Assembly (NCBI GenBank): GCA_900538905.1
Contig: UPZS01000050.1
Span: 1 to 12,147, forward strand
From: an uncultured Sutterella sp.
GTDB taxonomy: Bacteria > Pseudomonadota > Gammaproteobacteria > Burkholderiales > Burkholderiaceae_F
Direction of reading: 5' to 3'
Length of the DNA: 12,147 nt
Both the position numbers and the translations under genes were made by a program. Below are positions 6,084 through 12,147 of this stretch, in pieces; positions within the stretch are counted from its first letter, which is position 1, and each line of letters starts with the position of its first letter. A model generated the notes under the pieces. It worked only from the letters and a program-made list of their open reading frames with translations. It did not search any database and was not told the DNA's origin.

Positions 6084-7460
6084 ATGGCAAAAGCAAGAAC
6101 CCATTACGTTTGTTCCGAATGCGGCGGCTCTACTGTCAAATGGCAAGGTAAATGCCCGCACTGCGGCGCCTGGAACACAATGCGTGAGTTCCGTGAACCG
6201 ACGGCTTCTCAGTCCCGTTTTGCCGCATCGCGTCGTCAGACGTCTCTGGCCGACGGCGAAGGTGTGGTTGATCTTGCCGAGGTTCAGGCGAGTGAAGTCC
6301 CGCGCATTCTGACCGGTATCGGCGAGTTTGATCGCGTGACCGGCGGCGGGCTGGTTCCCGGTGGCGTGGGTTTGATCGGCGGCGACCCCGGCATCGGCAA
6401 GTCCACGTTGTTGCTGCAAGTCCTTGCGCGCATGGTGCGTCTTGGCAAAACAGCCCTTTACGTGTCGGGCGAAGAATCCGCATCGCAGGTTGCTTTGCGT
6501 GCGCAGCGCATTGGACTGGACCCCAGCGGCATGAGGCTCATGAGCGAAATTGAGCTTGAGCGCATTGAGGCTGAGATTTCCGCCTCTAAACCGCAGTTTG
6601 TTGTCATCGATTCCATTCAAACGCTCTACAGTTCGGATCTGGAATCGGCTCCGGGTAGCGTTACGCAGGTTCGGGAATGTTCGGCTCGACTGACTCGATT
6701 GGCCAAGACCACTGGTGCCGCGCTCATTTTCGTGGGGCATGTGACAAAGGACGGTGCTCTCGCCGGACCCCGTGTGCTTGAGCACATCGTCGATACGGTT
6801 TTGTACTTTGAAGGCGACACCCACAGCAACTTCCGTCTGATTCGCGCCTTCAAAAATCGTTTCGGTGCCGTCAACGAACTCGGTGTCTTTGCGATGACCG
6901 ACCGCGGTCTGCGCGCCGTTTCCAATCCTTCGGCCATTTTCCTGTCGGAACATCGCAACGATGTGGCCGGAAGCGTCGTCATGGTGACCCAGGAGGGTTC
7001 ACGCCCTCTCCTGGTGGAAATCCAGGCTCTGGCCGACGAATCCCATTCGCCTGCACCGAGACGTTTGTGCGTCGGTCTGGACGCGCAGCGTCTGGCTATG
7101 CTTTTGGCGGTGCTGCATCGCCACGCCGGCATTTCCTGCTTTGAAAAGGACGTGTTTGTAAACGCCGTGGGCGGCGTCAAGATCACGGAACCGGCCAGTG
7201 ACCTGGCCGTGCTGATGGCCGTGGCAAGTTCCCTGTCGGATCGCCCCCTGCCGGCGGGCACCGTGATTTTTGGTGAAGTCGGCCTAACCGGCGAAATACG
7301 ACCGATACCTCGGGGACAGGACCGACTCAAGGAGGCTGCCAAACTTGGCTTTGCAAAGGCGATTATTCCGAAAGCTAACGCGCCCAAGACGCCGATCGAA
7401 GGACTTGACGTGAAGGCGGTGGATCGGTTAACCGACGCTTTGGCCGTCATTTTGAATTAA
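6084..7460 (+). CDS. radA: DNA repair protein RadA (Sms)
   Basis: A 458-residue RecA-related ATPase that promotes branch migration and processing of recombination intermediates. The N-terminal four-cysteine zinc finger is C10-x2-C13 and C24-x2-C27. Walker A is GGDPGIGKST (99-108), Walker B FVVIDS (172-177), and the RadA-specific KNRFG motif is at 257-261. The C-terminal part (from about 290) is the Lon-protease-like domain (DLAVLMAVASSL, GEVGLTGEIRPI) without proteolytic function in this family. It starts 12 bp after the alr stop with no clear ribosome-binding site, so translation may be coupled to alr. Confidence 0.97.
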   Translation: MAKARTHYVCSECGGSTVKWQGKCPHCGAWNTMREFREPTASQSRFAASRRQTSLADGEGVVDLAEVQASEVPRILTGIGEFDRVTGGGLVPGGVGLIGGDPGIGKSTLLLQVLARMVRLGKTALYVSGEESASQVALRAQRIGLDPSGMRLMSEIELERIEAEISASKPQFVVIDSIQTLYSSDLESAPGSVTQVRECSARLTRLAKTTGAALIFVGHVTKDGALAGPRVLEHIVDTVLYFEGDTHSNFRLIRAFKNRFGAVNELGVFAMTDRGLRAVSNPSAIFLSEHRNDVAGSVVMVTQEGSRPLLVEIQALADESHSPAPRRLCVGLDAQRLAMLLAVLHRHAGISCFEKDVFVNAVGGVKITEPASDLAVLMAVASSLSDRPLPAGTVIFGEVGLTGEIRPIPRGQDRLKEAAKLGFAKAIIPKANAPKTPIEGLDVKAVDRLTDALAVILN

Positions 7461-7500
7461 CCAGAAAGCAGTCAGCCTCTGTTAGACTTTTGCACACTCA

Positions 7501-7544
7501 AAAAAAGATCGGCGTTGCCCGACGGCGTAGTACCGATATTTTTT
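7501..7544 (+). terminator. Probable terminator after alr-radA
   Basis: AAAAAAGATCGG (7501-7512) and CCGATATTTTTT (7533-7544) pair with a single mismatch and are followed by further pyrimidines. The GC core is only five pairs and the loop is 20 bases, so it may be weak. The A and T tracts on both sides mean it could act in either direction. It lies 40 bp after the radA stop. Confidence 0.4.
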
Positions 7545-7576
7545 CCTGAAATCCATTCTTTAGAGAAATCATAACA

Positions 7577-8368
7577 ATGCGCATCACGAAACTTCTTTCG
7601 CTCGACAGTGAACCCGCCAAGCCGATTCTTGACCGTGCCAAGCCGATTGCTCTGGCGTTCCTCGAACGTATCAAGCTGCCCGAAACTTTCGTTGTCGGTG
7701 ATCAGACGATCGAAAATGCTTTGGGCGAAGTTCGTCCTTTGGAGGTTGGTGACGTTCTCGTTGACGAAAACGGTGGCTTCTACAAGATCGAAGCTCCGGT
7801 GGAAACGATCTTCAAGGTCACGGGCGACCTCGACCTGATGCAGGAAGCCGTCTATGCCCTGACGGCTCGCGGTGTGCGTGTTGCACAGACCGAAGACGGC
7901 TTTGCAGTGGCCGGCATTGAACAGTACAAGGCCATGCTCGAAAGCGTGGGTTTGACAGTGACGGCTGCTCAAGAACCGTTCACTCCCGTTCCGTTGCCTC
8001 GTCCTCGCCACGGCGGTTGCGGCTGTGGCTGCGGCGGCCATCACCACCATCATGACGAAGGTGAATGCGGTTGCGGATGTGGCGGTCACCATCATCACGA
8101 TGAAGGTGAATGTGGTTGCGGATGTGGCGGACATCATCACCACGATGAGGGTGAATGCTGCTGTGGCGGCGAGGGCCACCATCACCACGGTGAAGGCGAA
8201 TGCTGCTGCGGTGGTGAAGGTCATCATCACCACGGTGAAGGCGAATGCTGCTGCGGTGGTGAAGGTCATCATCACCACGGTGAAGGCGAATGCTGCTGTG
8301 GCGGTGAAGGTCATCATCACCACGGCGAAGGCCAGTGCTGCTGCCAGGATAAGGAAAGCAGCAAATAA
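7577..8368 (+). CDS. UreE-like metal-binding protein with a Cys/His tandem-repeat tail
   Basis: A 263-residue protein. Residues about 55-140 match the urease nickel chaperone UreE: GDVL, FKVTGDLDLMQEAVYAL, ESVGLTVTAAQEPFTP against UreE GDVL, VRCDDPFMLAKACYHL, RQFGLTVTFGQLPFEP. However, UreE His96 (in GNRH) aligns with Gly99 and the HDH motif with G-I-E, and residues 1-144 contain no His or Cys at all. All candidate metal ligands are in the tail (145-263): seven 15-16 residue units, first CGCGCGG-HHHH-DEGE then CCCGGEG-HHHH-GEGE, plus a terminal CCC, giving 24 Cys and 30 His. It probably binds nickel, zinc, copper or similar in the cytosol, as chaperone, store or detoxifier. No urease genes are in view; it stands as a single gene. 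Start ATG follows a weak TAGAGA. Confidence 0.8.
   Translation: MRITKLLSLDSEPAKPILDRAKPIALAFLERIKLPETFVVGDQTIENALGEVRPLEVGDVLVDENGGFYKIEAPVETIFKVTGDLDLMQEAVYALTARGVRVAQTEDGFAVAGIEQYKAMLESVGLTVTAAQEPFTPVPLPRPRHGGCGCGCGGHHHHHDEGECGCGCGGHHHHDEGECGCGCGGHHHHDEGECCCGGEGHHHHGEGECCCGGEGHHHHGEGECCCGGEGHHHHGEGECCCGGEGHHHHGEGQCCCQDKESSK
8018..8335 (+). repeat. 45-bp in-frame tandem repeats coding for the Cys/His tail
   Basis: Seven units begin at 8018 (48 bp), 8066, 8111, 8156, 8201, 8246 and 8291. Units 2-3 encode one version (CGCGCGG-HHHH-DEGE) and units 4-7 another (CCCGGEG-HHHH-GEGE). Units at 8201 and 8246 are identical base for base. The unit at 8156 differs from them at six positions, all synonymous, and the last unit differs at a few. 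This points to stepwise unit duplication with purifying selection on the peptide. Confidence 0.95.
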
Positions 8369-8409
8369 TCTGATCTGATAATTGAGCGCGCAAGTGAACT
8401 GCTTTCAGG

Positions 8410-8415
8410 TACAAT
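8410..8415 (+). promoter_or_regulatory. -10 box of the tRNA-Leu promoter
   Basis: TACAAT lies 16 bp before the mature tRNA and is followed by the GC-rich stretch GCGCGCTCC, the discriminator type seen at stringently controlled stable-RNA promoters. The best -35-like hexamer (TTGAGC, 8382-8387) is 22 bp away, too far, so the -35 is unassigned. Confidence 0.5.
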
Positions 8416-8431
8416 GCGCGCTCCGATCTGC

Positions 8432-8516
8432 GCGGATGTGGCGAAATTGGTAGACGCACCAGATTTAGGTTCTGACGCCGCAAGGCGTGTCGGTTCGAGT
8501 CCGACCATCCGCACCA
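8432..8516 (+). tRNA. tRNA-Leu (UAG)
   Basis: An 85-nt class II tRNA with encoded CCA. The acceptor stem is GCGGATG/CATCCGC, the D arm GCGAAATTGGTAGACGC, the anticodon loop TTTAGGT with TAG at 8466-8468, a variable arm GCCGCAAGGCG, and T arm GTCGG-TTCGAGT-CCGAC. It reads CUN leucine codons. The outermost anticodon-stem pair is C8459 against A8475, a mismatch where E. coli tRNA-Leu(UAG) has C-G. A terminator follows. Confidence 0.97.
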
Positions 8517-8529
8517 GCTAGATTCTGCG

Positions 8530-8554
8530 AAAACCCCGATTCGTCGGGGTTTTT
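8530..8554 (+). terminator. Rho-independent terminator of tRNA-Leu
   Basis: AAAACCCCGA and TCGGGGTTTT form a 10-pair stem closed by a stable TTCG tetraloop, followed by a T. It starts 13 bp past the tRNA 3' end. Confidence 0.93.
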
Positions 8555-8661
8555 GCTTCTCTGAGGCATGCTCTCCGGTGTTCGTTAAGCGTTGTTGTTC
8601 GGTCGGTTCTATAGCCTTCTTTGCTTTTGTCTATCAGCTAAGTTTTGCTCGGTTTTTAGCC

Positions 8662-8667
8662 TACAAT
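8662..8667 (+). promoter_or_regulatory. Candidate -10 box for the rubrerythrin gene
   Basis: TACAAT in the gap between the tRNA-Leu terminator and rubrerythrin. No good -35 lies 16-18 bp upstream, so an activator would be needed. The resulting leader (about 8675-8795) contains a small CGAC-GATTT-GTCG hairpin and nothing else recognisable. Confidence 0.35.
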
Positions 8668-8795
8668 TGCCAACCAATAGGACTGTAAGCGTTCCAAGCG
8701 ACGATTTGTCGGGTATCCCCAAAACCAGAAAAGGCAGATCGGCACTTCGCATGGAGACGCTTTTAAACAACTCGAATAACGCAGGAGATACTCCC

Positions 8796-9467
8796 ATGAA
8801 GAAGTTCCGTTGCAAGGTTTGCGGCTACATCTATGAAGGCGATGAGCTGCCCGCTGATTTCGTTTGCCCGCTTTGCCACAAGGGTGTTGAAGTTTTTGAA
8901 GAAGTCCAGGAAGCTCCTGCTGCGGGCGGCGACAACCGCCTGAAGGGCACTAAGACGGCTGAAAACCTTGCCACCGCATTTGCCGGTGAATCCCAGGCCC
9001 GCAACAAGTACACGTACTTTGCAGAAGTTGCTCGCCGCGAAGGCTATGAACAGCTCGCGGAAATCTTCCTGTCGACCGCTCGCAACGAACAGGAACATGC
9101 CCGTTTGTGGTTCGATCTCTTGGGCGGCATCGGCGACACGGCAGCCAATCTCCAGGCTGCAGCCGAAGGCGAAAACTACGAATGGACCGATATGTACGCC
9201 GGTTTTGCGAAGACTGCCGAAGAAGAAGGCTTCCCGGAAATCGCTGCCAAGTTCCGTTTGGTCGCCGCCATTGAAAAGACCCACGAAGAACGTTATCGCA
9301 AGCTTTTGAGCAATGTTCAGATGAAGCAGGTGTTTGAAAAGGGTGAAATGACGATGTGGGAATGCCGCATTTGCGGTCACATCGTCGTCGGTAACGCCGC
9401 GCCGGATGTCTGTCCGGTCTGCCACTACGCTCAGAGCTTCTTTGAAGTTCGCAAGACGAACTACTAA
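8796..9467 (+). CDS. Rubrerythrin with rubredoxin domains at both ends
   Basis: A 223-residue non-heme iron peroxidase. Residues 1-30 form a rubredoxin-type site (C6-x2-C9 and C24-x2-C27). A ferritin-like di-iron four-helix domain follows (about 50-178), with GES (Glu65), ExxH at 98-101, EEE in 142-144 and ExxH at 160-163. The C-terminal rubredoxin has C190-x2-C193 and C206-x2-C209. Rubrerythrins reduce H2O2 to water in anaerobes and microaerophiles, receiving electrons via rubredoxin-type centres. The start ATG has AGGAG 8 bp upstream and fits the family; 68 more in-frame codons upstream show no homology. TACAAT at 8662-8667 could be the -10, giving a leader of about 120 nt. Confidence 0.94.
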   Translation: MKKFRCKVCGYIYEGDELPADFVCPLCHKGVEVFEEVQEAPAAGGDNRLKGTKTAENLATAFAGESQARNKYTYFAEVARREGYEQLAEIFLSTARNEQEHARLWFDLLGGIGDTAANLQAAAEGENYEWTDMYAGFAKTAEEEGFPEIAAKFRLVAAIEKTHEERYRKLLSNVQMKQVFEKGEMTMWECRICGHIVVGNAAPDVCPVCHYAQSFFEVRKTNY

Positions 9468-9505
9468 GCGGCTGTTGCCTCGTTGAGGCGAAGCATCGGC
9501 GTATC

Positions 9506-9544
9506 AAAGCGTGCTTTTGGCGGAAGTCGAGAGCGCGCTTTTTT
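9506..9544 (+). terminator. Rho-independent terminator of rubrerythrin
   Basis: AAAGCGTGCT (9506-9515) pairs with AGCGCGCTTT (9532-9541), ten pairs with one G-T, followed by a T run through 9544. It lies about 40 bp after the stop codon. Confidence 0.8.
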
Positions 9545-9568
9545 GCGTATTTCACAAGCTTGGTAGCC

Positions 9569-9574
9569 TAAAAT
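9569..9574 (+). promoter_or_regulatory. Candidate -10 box for the deacetylase-like gene
   Basis: TAAAAT lies about 40 bp before the TTG start. No convincing -35 was seen at the right distance. The leader contains AGAGGACAA twice (about 9583 and 9602) and AGGACA once between; the last copy serves as ribosome-binding site. Confidence 0.35.
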
Positions 9575-9615
9575 AAACCCATAGAGGACAATCAGGACAT
9601 AAGAGGACAACTCAT

Positions 9616-10551
9616 TTGCCCACCGGATTTTTCACGCACGACTTGTGTCATAGCTATCAGCAGGGACCGGACTCCCCGGAATCCCCCGAACGCATTGATG
9701 CGATTGAAGACCGCATGATTGCGATGGGGCTTTCGCGTGTTGTCACTGTGTTGCCGAGTGCTCCGGCGTCAATGGAAGATGTGCTGCGAGCGCACGACAA
9801 GAGTTATGTGCAGGAACTGGAACAAGCCAGCCGAGAGGCGCAAAGAACCGGTGAAAAGCAGATTTCCGAAGACACTTTCATCAATGCCCTGAGTTTTGAA
9901 GCCGCACTCAAAAGTGCCGGCGCCGCCATTGAGGCGGTACGACAAGTCTGTGCCGGAACCATTCGAAATGCCTTTGCTTGTGTACGTCCGCCCGGACACC
10001 ATGCGGGACGTAATTTTGCGCACGGCTTTTGTCTGATCAACTCCGTGGCCTGTGCGGCGCTTCATGCCTTGGACGTACTGGGGCTCAAGCGCGTGGCAAT
10101 TGTTGATTTCGACGTGCATCGGGCTGACGGGACGGAAGATATCATCAAGGGAGACGATCGCATAGCGCTTTTCAGTCTCTATCAAGAAACAGCATTTCCG
10201 TTCGGATTGCAGCCTGCTCAGGCGAGCAATATCGTCAATGCGCCGATGCCGGAAGGCAGCGACGGGGCAGATGTGCTCAAGGTTGTCAACGATGTTTGGA
10301 TTCCCAGGCTTTTGATGTTTAAGCCTGATCTGATTCTCGTGAGTGCGGGGTTTGATGCACATCGCGACGAGAAGCAAGCGCTCTTTAAGCTCACCGAATT
10401 CGATTATTCTTTTATGACCATTGAGGTCATGCGTGTGGCTCGTGCTGTCTGCGGTGGGCGACTCGTCAGTATTTTGGAAGGGGGATACGACATTCGCAGT
10501 TTGGCAAGAAGCGCGATTGCGCATATAACGACGCTTACACGTGCGGCATAA
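9616..10551 (+). CDS. Histone deacetylase-like amidohydrolase (class II HDAC / acetylpolyamine amidohydrolase family)
   Basis: A 311-residue zinc hydrolase. Near the N terminus TGFFTHDLC and SPESPERIDAI match the family's TGYFTH and HPERPERL motifs. RPPGHHA (about 122-128) carries the catalytic His pair; DFDVHRADGT holds the first two zinc ligands (Asp, His) and SAGFDAHRDE the third (Asp). EGGYD is near the C terminus. Most relatives have DVHHG where this one has DVHRA. Bacterial members remove acetyl groups from polyamines, acetyl-lysine or other amides; the substrate is unknown. The start is TTG: no ATG or GTG is available before the first conserved motif, and AGAGGAC lies 7 bp upstream. 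It follows a terminator and stands alone. Confidence 0.92.
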   Translation: MPTGFFTHDLCHSYQQGPDSPESPERIDAIEDRMIAMGLSRVVTVLPSAPASMEDVLRAHDKSYVQELEQASREAQRTGEKQISEDTFINALSFEAALKSAGAAIEAVRQVCAGTIRNAFACVRPPGHHAGRNFAHGFCLINSVACAALHALDVLGLKRVAIVDFDVHRADGTEDIIKGDDRIALFSLYQETAFPFGLQPAQASNIVNAPMPEGSDGADVLKVVNDVWIPRLLMFKPDLILVSAGFDAHRDEKQALFKLTEFDYSFMTIEVMRVARAVCGGRLVSILEGGYDIRSLARSAIAHITTLTRAA

Positions 10552-10563
10552 TTGCGAGTGATC

Positions 10564-10577
10564 TGAACGTTAGTTCA
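10564..10577. repeat. Short inverted repeat before the lipoprotein gene
   Basis: TGAAC-GTTA-GTTCA, a 5-bp perfect inverted repeat with a 4-base spacer, 13 bp after the deacetylase stop. No T tract follows, so it is not a normal terminator. It could be an operator for the lipoprotein gene; TGTAAT at 10609-10614 is a candidate -10 there without a matching -35. Confidence 0.25.
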
Positions 10578-10641
10578 AATTCTGATCGCGCATCCGTTTC
10601 CTGGACGCTGTAATATCCGCTTTCGTTCATTTACGAGTTTG

Positions 10642-11103
10642 ATGAACTGCATGCGCAAAGTACTTAAATTCCTATTTCCTGTCGTGACGATTGCTTTGGC
10701 AGCATGCCAGCAATTCGGAGGCCAGAGTCCTTACGAGTATCGGTTTGTCGACAGTGCCGCTCAGGAAGTGTGTGTGAGCGTGACACCGCACGGAAACGAA
10801 TCCCTGCGGTTGTCTGTGCGTCAGTTGCTTCGCGAGCAGGGTTTTAAAGTGCGTGAGGTAAAAACGTTTGACGACAGTTGCACGCGTTGTCTGAAGTTCG
10901 ACTTCTCTGTCGGAGGCTGGAACGATCGCATTGTCGAGGGCAAATTGGAATATGTTCGCTTGGTGCATGGCAACCGTTACGAAGCGCATGCAAGCGAGAA
11001 ATTGCCCGAGGCTACCTTCGGTACACCCGGTGACGATGAGAGTGTGCTGATTCGTGCGCTTTTGAATCGAATCTTCCCGCACCCGGTGCCTTGGAAGGAA
11101 TAA
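10642..11103 (+). CDS. Small predicted lipoprotein of unknown function
   Basis: A 153-residue protein with a lipoprotein signal peptide: basic MRKVLK, a hydrophobic core, and lipobox LAAC with Cys22 as the lipidated residue. The mature part (about 132 residues) has Cys44 and a CTRC motif (80-83) and alternates short polar and hydrophobic segments. The pattern of VRQLLREQGFKV, a Cys-containing strand, then KLEYVRLVHGNRY loosely recalls the Sbal_3080-type lipoproteins, but I do not firmly recognise the family. The ATG at 10642 is preferred because ACGAG lies just upstream; TTG at 10639 and ATG at 10651 are alternatives that keep the lipobox. Its stop is 3 bp from the convergent gluQ stop, and its terminator lies inside gluQ. 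Confidence 0.75.
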   Translation: MNCMRKVLKFLFPVVTIALAACQQFGGQSPYEYRFVDSAAQEVCVSVTPHGNESLRLSVRQLLREQGFKVREVKTFDDSCTRCLKFDFSVGGWNDRIVEGKLEYVRLVHGNRYEAHASEKLPEATFGTPGDDESVLIRALLNRIFPHPVPWKE

Positions 11104-11106
11104 GCT

Positions 11107-11979
11107 TCAGTGGAGATATCTTTCTGCCCAGCTTTTTTGCGCCGCAGCGTAAAACGCCTGCGGCGTTTTTGCGTTCAGAGAACCTAATCCGAGATGTAGG
11201 GCGGCAGCGTTCAAGAGCTCCAGAGGATCTTCGTTGTCAATGGCGGGAGCATGGGTCTGTTTGGAAAGCTTCTGCCCGTGTCCGTCAAGGGCCAGAGCAA
11301 TGTGCAGATACTGCGGCGTGGGGTATCCGAGTTTTCTTTGAAGAAAAATCTGGCGGGGCGTGTTGTCAAGGAGGTCTTCGCCGCGCACGACGTCCGTGAT
11401 GCCCTGCTCGGCGTCGTCAACAACCACGGCAAGCTGATAGGCCCACAGACCGTCGGCTCGCTTGATCACGAAGTCACCGACGTCGCGTTCCAGGTTTTCG
11501 GAAAAAGAGCCGCAGCGACGATCGGTGAAACCGACAACTTCGTCGGAGGTTCGGATGCGAAGCGACCGAGCCGGTCTGCCGTGCGTTCCGTTGCGGCAGA
11601 TGCCGGGGTAGACGTGAGAAGGAAGTCCGAGCTCGGTTTGGACTGCGGCGATTTCCTTGCGCGAGCATGCGCATCCGTAGACGAGTCCCTGTTGGCTGAG
11701 CCGGCGTAAAGCCTCTTCGTAGAGCGCGTAACGTTGGCTTTGCCTGACAACTGGAATGTCGGAAGTCATCCCGAGTCTGGCAAGCGTTTTCAGAATGGCT
11801 TGATCGGCTCCGGGAACGTCACGAGGGGGATCGATGTCTTCGATGCGAATCAACCAGGTGCCGTTGTGCGCGCGCGCATCCAAAAAGGAAGCCAGAGCGC
11901 AGACTAGACTGCCGAAATGAAGCGGGCCGGTCGGAGAAGGGGCGAAGCGGCCGCAGTAGGCACGTTGAGAAAGCGACAT
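11107..11979 (-). CDS. gluQ: Glutamyl-Q tRNA(Asp) synthetase
   Basis: A 290-residue paralogue of the catalytic half of glutamyl-tRNA synthetase, lacking the anticodon-binding domain. Family members attach glutamate to queuosine 34 of tRNA(Asp). GRFAPSPTGPLHFGSL (10-25) holds the HIGH-type ATP motif, C103-x-C105 with YPGIC128 is the zinc-binding site, and KLSKQ (237-241) is the KMSKS-type loop. The start MSLSQRAYCGRFAPSPTG fits the family, and a -35/-10 pair at 12040-12012 would exclude the in-frame ATG at 12027 from the transcript. No strong ribosome-binding site is seen. It converges on the lipoprotein gene with a 3-bp gap. Confidence 0.94.
   Translation of the reverse strand: MSLSQRAYCGRFAPSPTGPLHFGSLVCALASFLDARAHNGTWLIRIEDIDPPRDVPGADQAILKTLARLGMTSDIPVVRQSQRYALYEEALRRLSQQGLVYGCACSRKEIAAVQTELGLPSHVYPGICRNGTHGRPARSLRIRTSDEVVGFTDRRCGSFSENLERDVGDFVIKRADGLWAYQLAVVVDDAEQGITDVVRGEDLLDNTPRQIFLQRKLGYPTPQYLHIALALDGHGQKLSKQTHAPAIDNEDPLELLNAAALHLGLGSLNAKTPQAFYAAAQKSWAERYLH
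11151..11170 (+). terminator. Terminator of the lipoprotein gene, inside the 3' end of gluQ
   Basis: AAAACGCC and GGCGTTTT form an 8-pair stem with a 3-base loop, followed by another T, about 48 bp after the lipoprotein stop. It lies within the last 22 codons of convergent gluQ. In the gluQ direction the T run is four bases then ACGC, so termination there should be weaker. Confidence 0.65.
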
Positions 11980-12011
11980 CGGAAAAAAAGCGAGCAGACA
12001 CAAACAAGCGC

Positions 12012-12040
12012 ATTGTCCCACGAACAAAGCGTGTACACAA
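12012..12040 (-). promoter_or_regulatory. Candidate gluQ promoter
   Basis: On the minus strand TTGTGT (12040-12035), a 17-bp spacer and GACAAT (12017-12012). The predicted transcript would start near 12005, about 26 nt before the ATG at 11979. The match to consensus is moderate (3 of 6 and 4 of 6). Confidence 0.35.
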
Positions 12041-12071
12041 TCGAATGTCTTCTACGGGAAATGGAAGAAAT

Positions 12072-12147
12072 TGGAGCGGGAGACGAGTCTCGAACTCGCG
12101 ACCTCAACCTTGGCAAGGTTGCGCTCTACCAACTGAGCTACTCCCGC
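12072..12147 (-). tRNA. tRNA-Gly (GCC)
   Basis: A 76-nt tRNA on the minus strand with encoded CCA (12074-12072). The acceptor stem is GCGGGAG/CTCCCGC, the D arm AGCTCAGTTGGTAGAGC, the anticodon loop TTGCCAA with GCC (12114-12112) and T arm GCGAG-TTCGAGA-CTCGT. Its first base coincides with the window edge. Upstream tRNA genes may be co-transcribed but are not visible. Confidence 0.97.

Noticed and set aside
4851..6953. Very long (700-codon) open frame antisense to alr and radA
   Set aside because: It lies opposite two well-conserved genes, has no recognisable domain and a composition expected of the complement of GC-rich coding DNA.
7472..8323. 283-codon antisense frame with a repetitive hydrophobic sequence
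   Set aside because: The repetition is the mirror of the Cys/His tandem repeats on the plus strand; no ribosome-binding site or domain supports it.
8018..8335. CRISPR array
   Set aside because: The repeats are contiguous, in frame and without unique spacers; they encode a repeated peptide.
8317..8514. Antisense frame beginning MRMVGLEPTRLAASEPKSGA
   Set aside because: This is a well-known false protein produced by translating the complement of tRNA-Leu.
8592..8795. N-terminal extension of rubrerythrin
   Set aside because: The extra 68 codons show no homology and the AGGAG site sits before the ATG at 8796.

Overview
The window looks like chromosomal DNA of a gut-type betaproteobacterium of the order Burkholderiales, most likely family Sutterellaceae. 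The clues are the lplT / alr-radA neighbourhood, a two-gene periplasmic flavoprotein plus tetraheme cytochrome c unit of the kind abundant in anaerobic Sutterella and Parasutterella, rubrerythrin-based peroxide defence, and CCA-encoding tRNA genes. The taxonomic call is inference from gene content; no search was run.

Layout. Positions 1-184 hold the right end of an IS200/IS605-type element entering from the left: the last 45 codons of a TnpB-like frame and a chain of hairpins ending in a GAATCC...GAGGACGTCAA-type terminus, which should also be the 3' scaffold of a TnpB guide RNA (omega/reRNA). On the minus strand follow a Tat-exported FAD oxidoreductase (201-1781) and its tetraheme cytochrome c (1818-2159), then an exported DJ-1/PfpI protein (2411-3091) and the lysophospholipid transporter LplT (3316-4650). 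Divergent from lplT runs an alr-radA operon (4995-7460). Next is a UreE-like protein with a remarkable Cys/His tandem-repeat tail (7577-8368), tRNA-Leu(UAG) (8432-8516), a rubrerythrin with a rubredoxin domain at each end (8796-9467), a histone-deacetylase-like amidohydrolase (9616-10551) and a small lipoprotein (10642-11103). On the minus strand at the right edge are glutamyl-Q tRNA(Asp) synthetase (11107-11979) and tRNA-Gly(GCC) (12072-12147).

How parts fit together. The flavoprotein and cytochrome probably form a periplasmic terminal reductase for an organic electron acceptor. The flavoprotein lacks by-eye equivalents of several fumarate-reductase active-site residues, so the substrate is probably not fumarate. 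The cytochrome operon and the neighbouring exported DJ-1 gene share a closely matching upstream element (2227-2260 and 3198-3233), suggesting common control. LplT, Alr and RadA cover phospholipid recycling, D-alanine supply and recombination repair. Rubrerythrin handles peroxide.

Most unusual items: (1) the UreE-fold protein, whose first 144 residues contain no Cys or His while its tail has 24 Cys and 30 His in 15-residue repeats; (2) the TnpB/guide-RNA end abutting a respiratory gene; (3) the shared 34-36 bp upstream element; (4) the non-canonical active site of the flavoprotein; (5) the exported DJ-1 protein.
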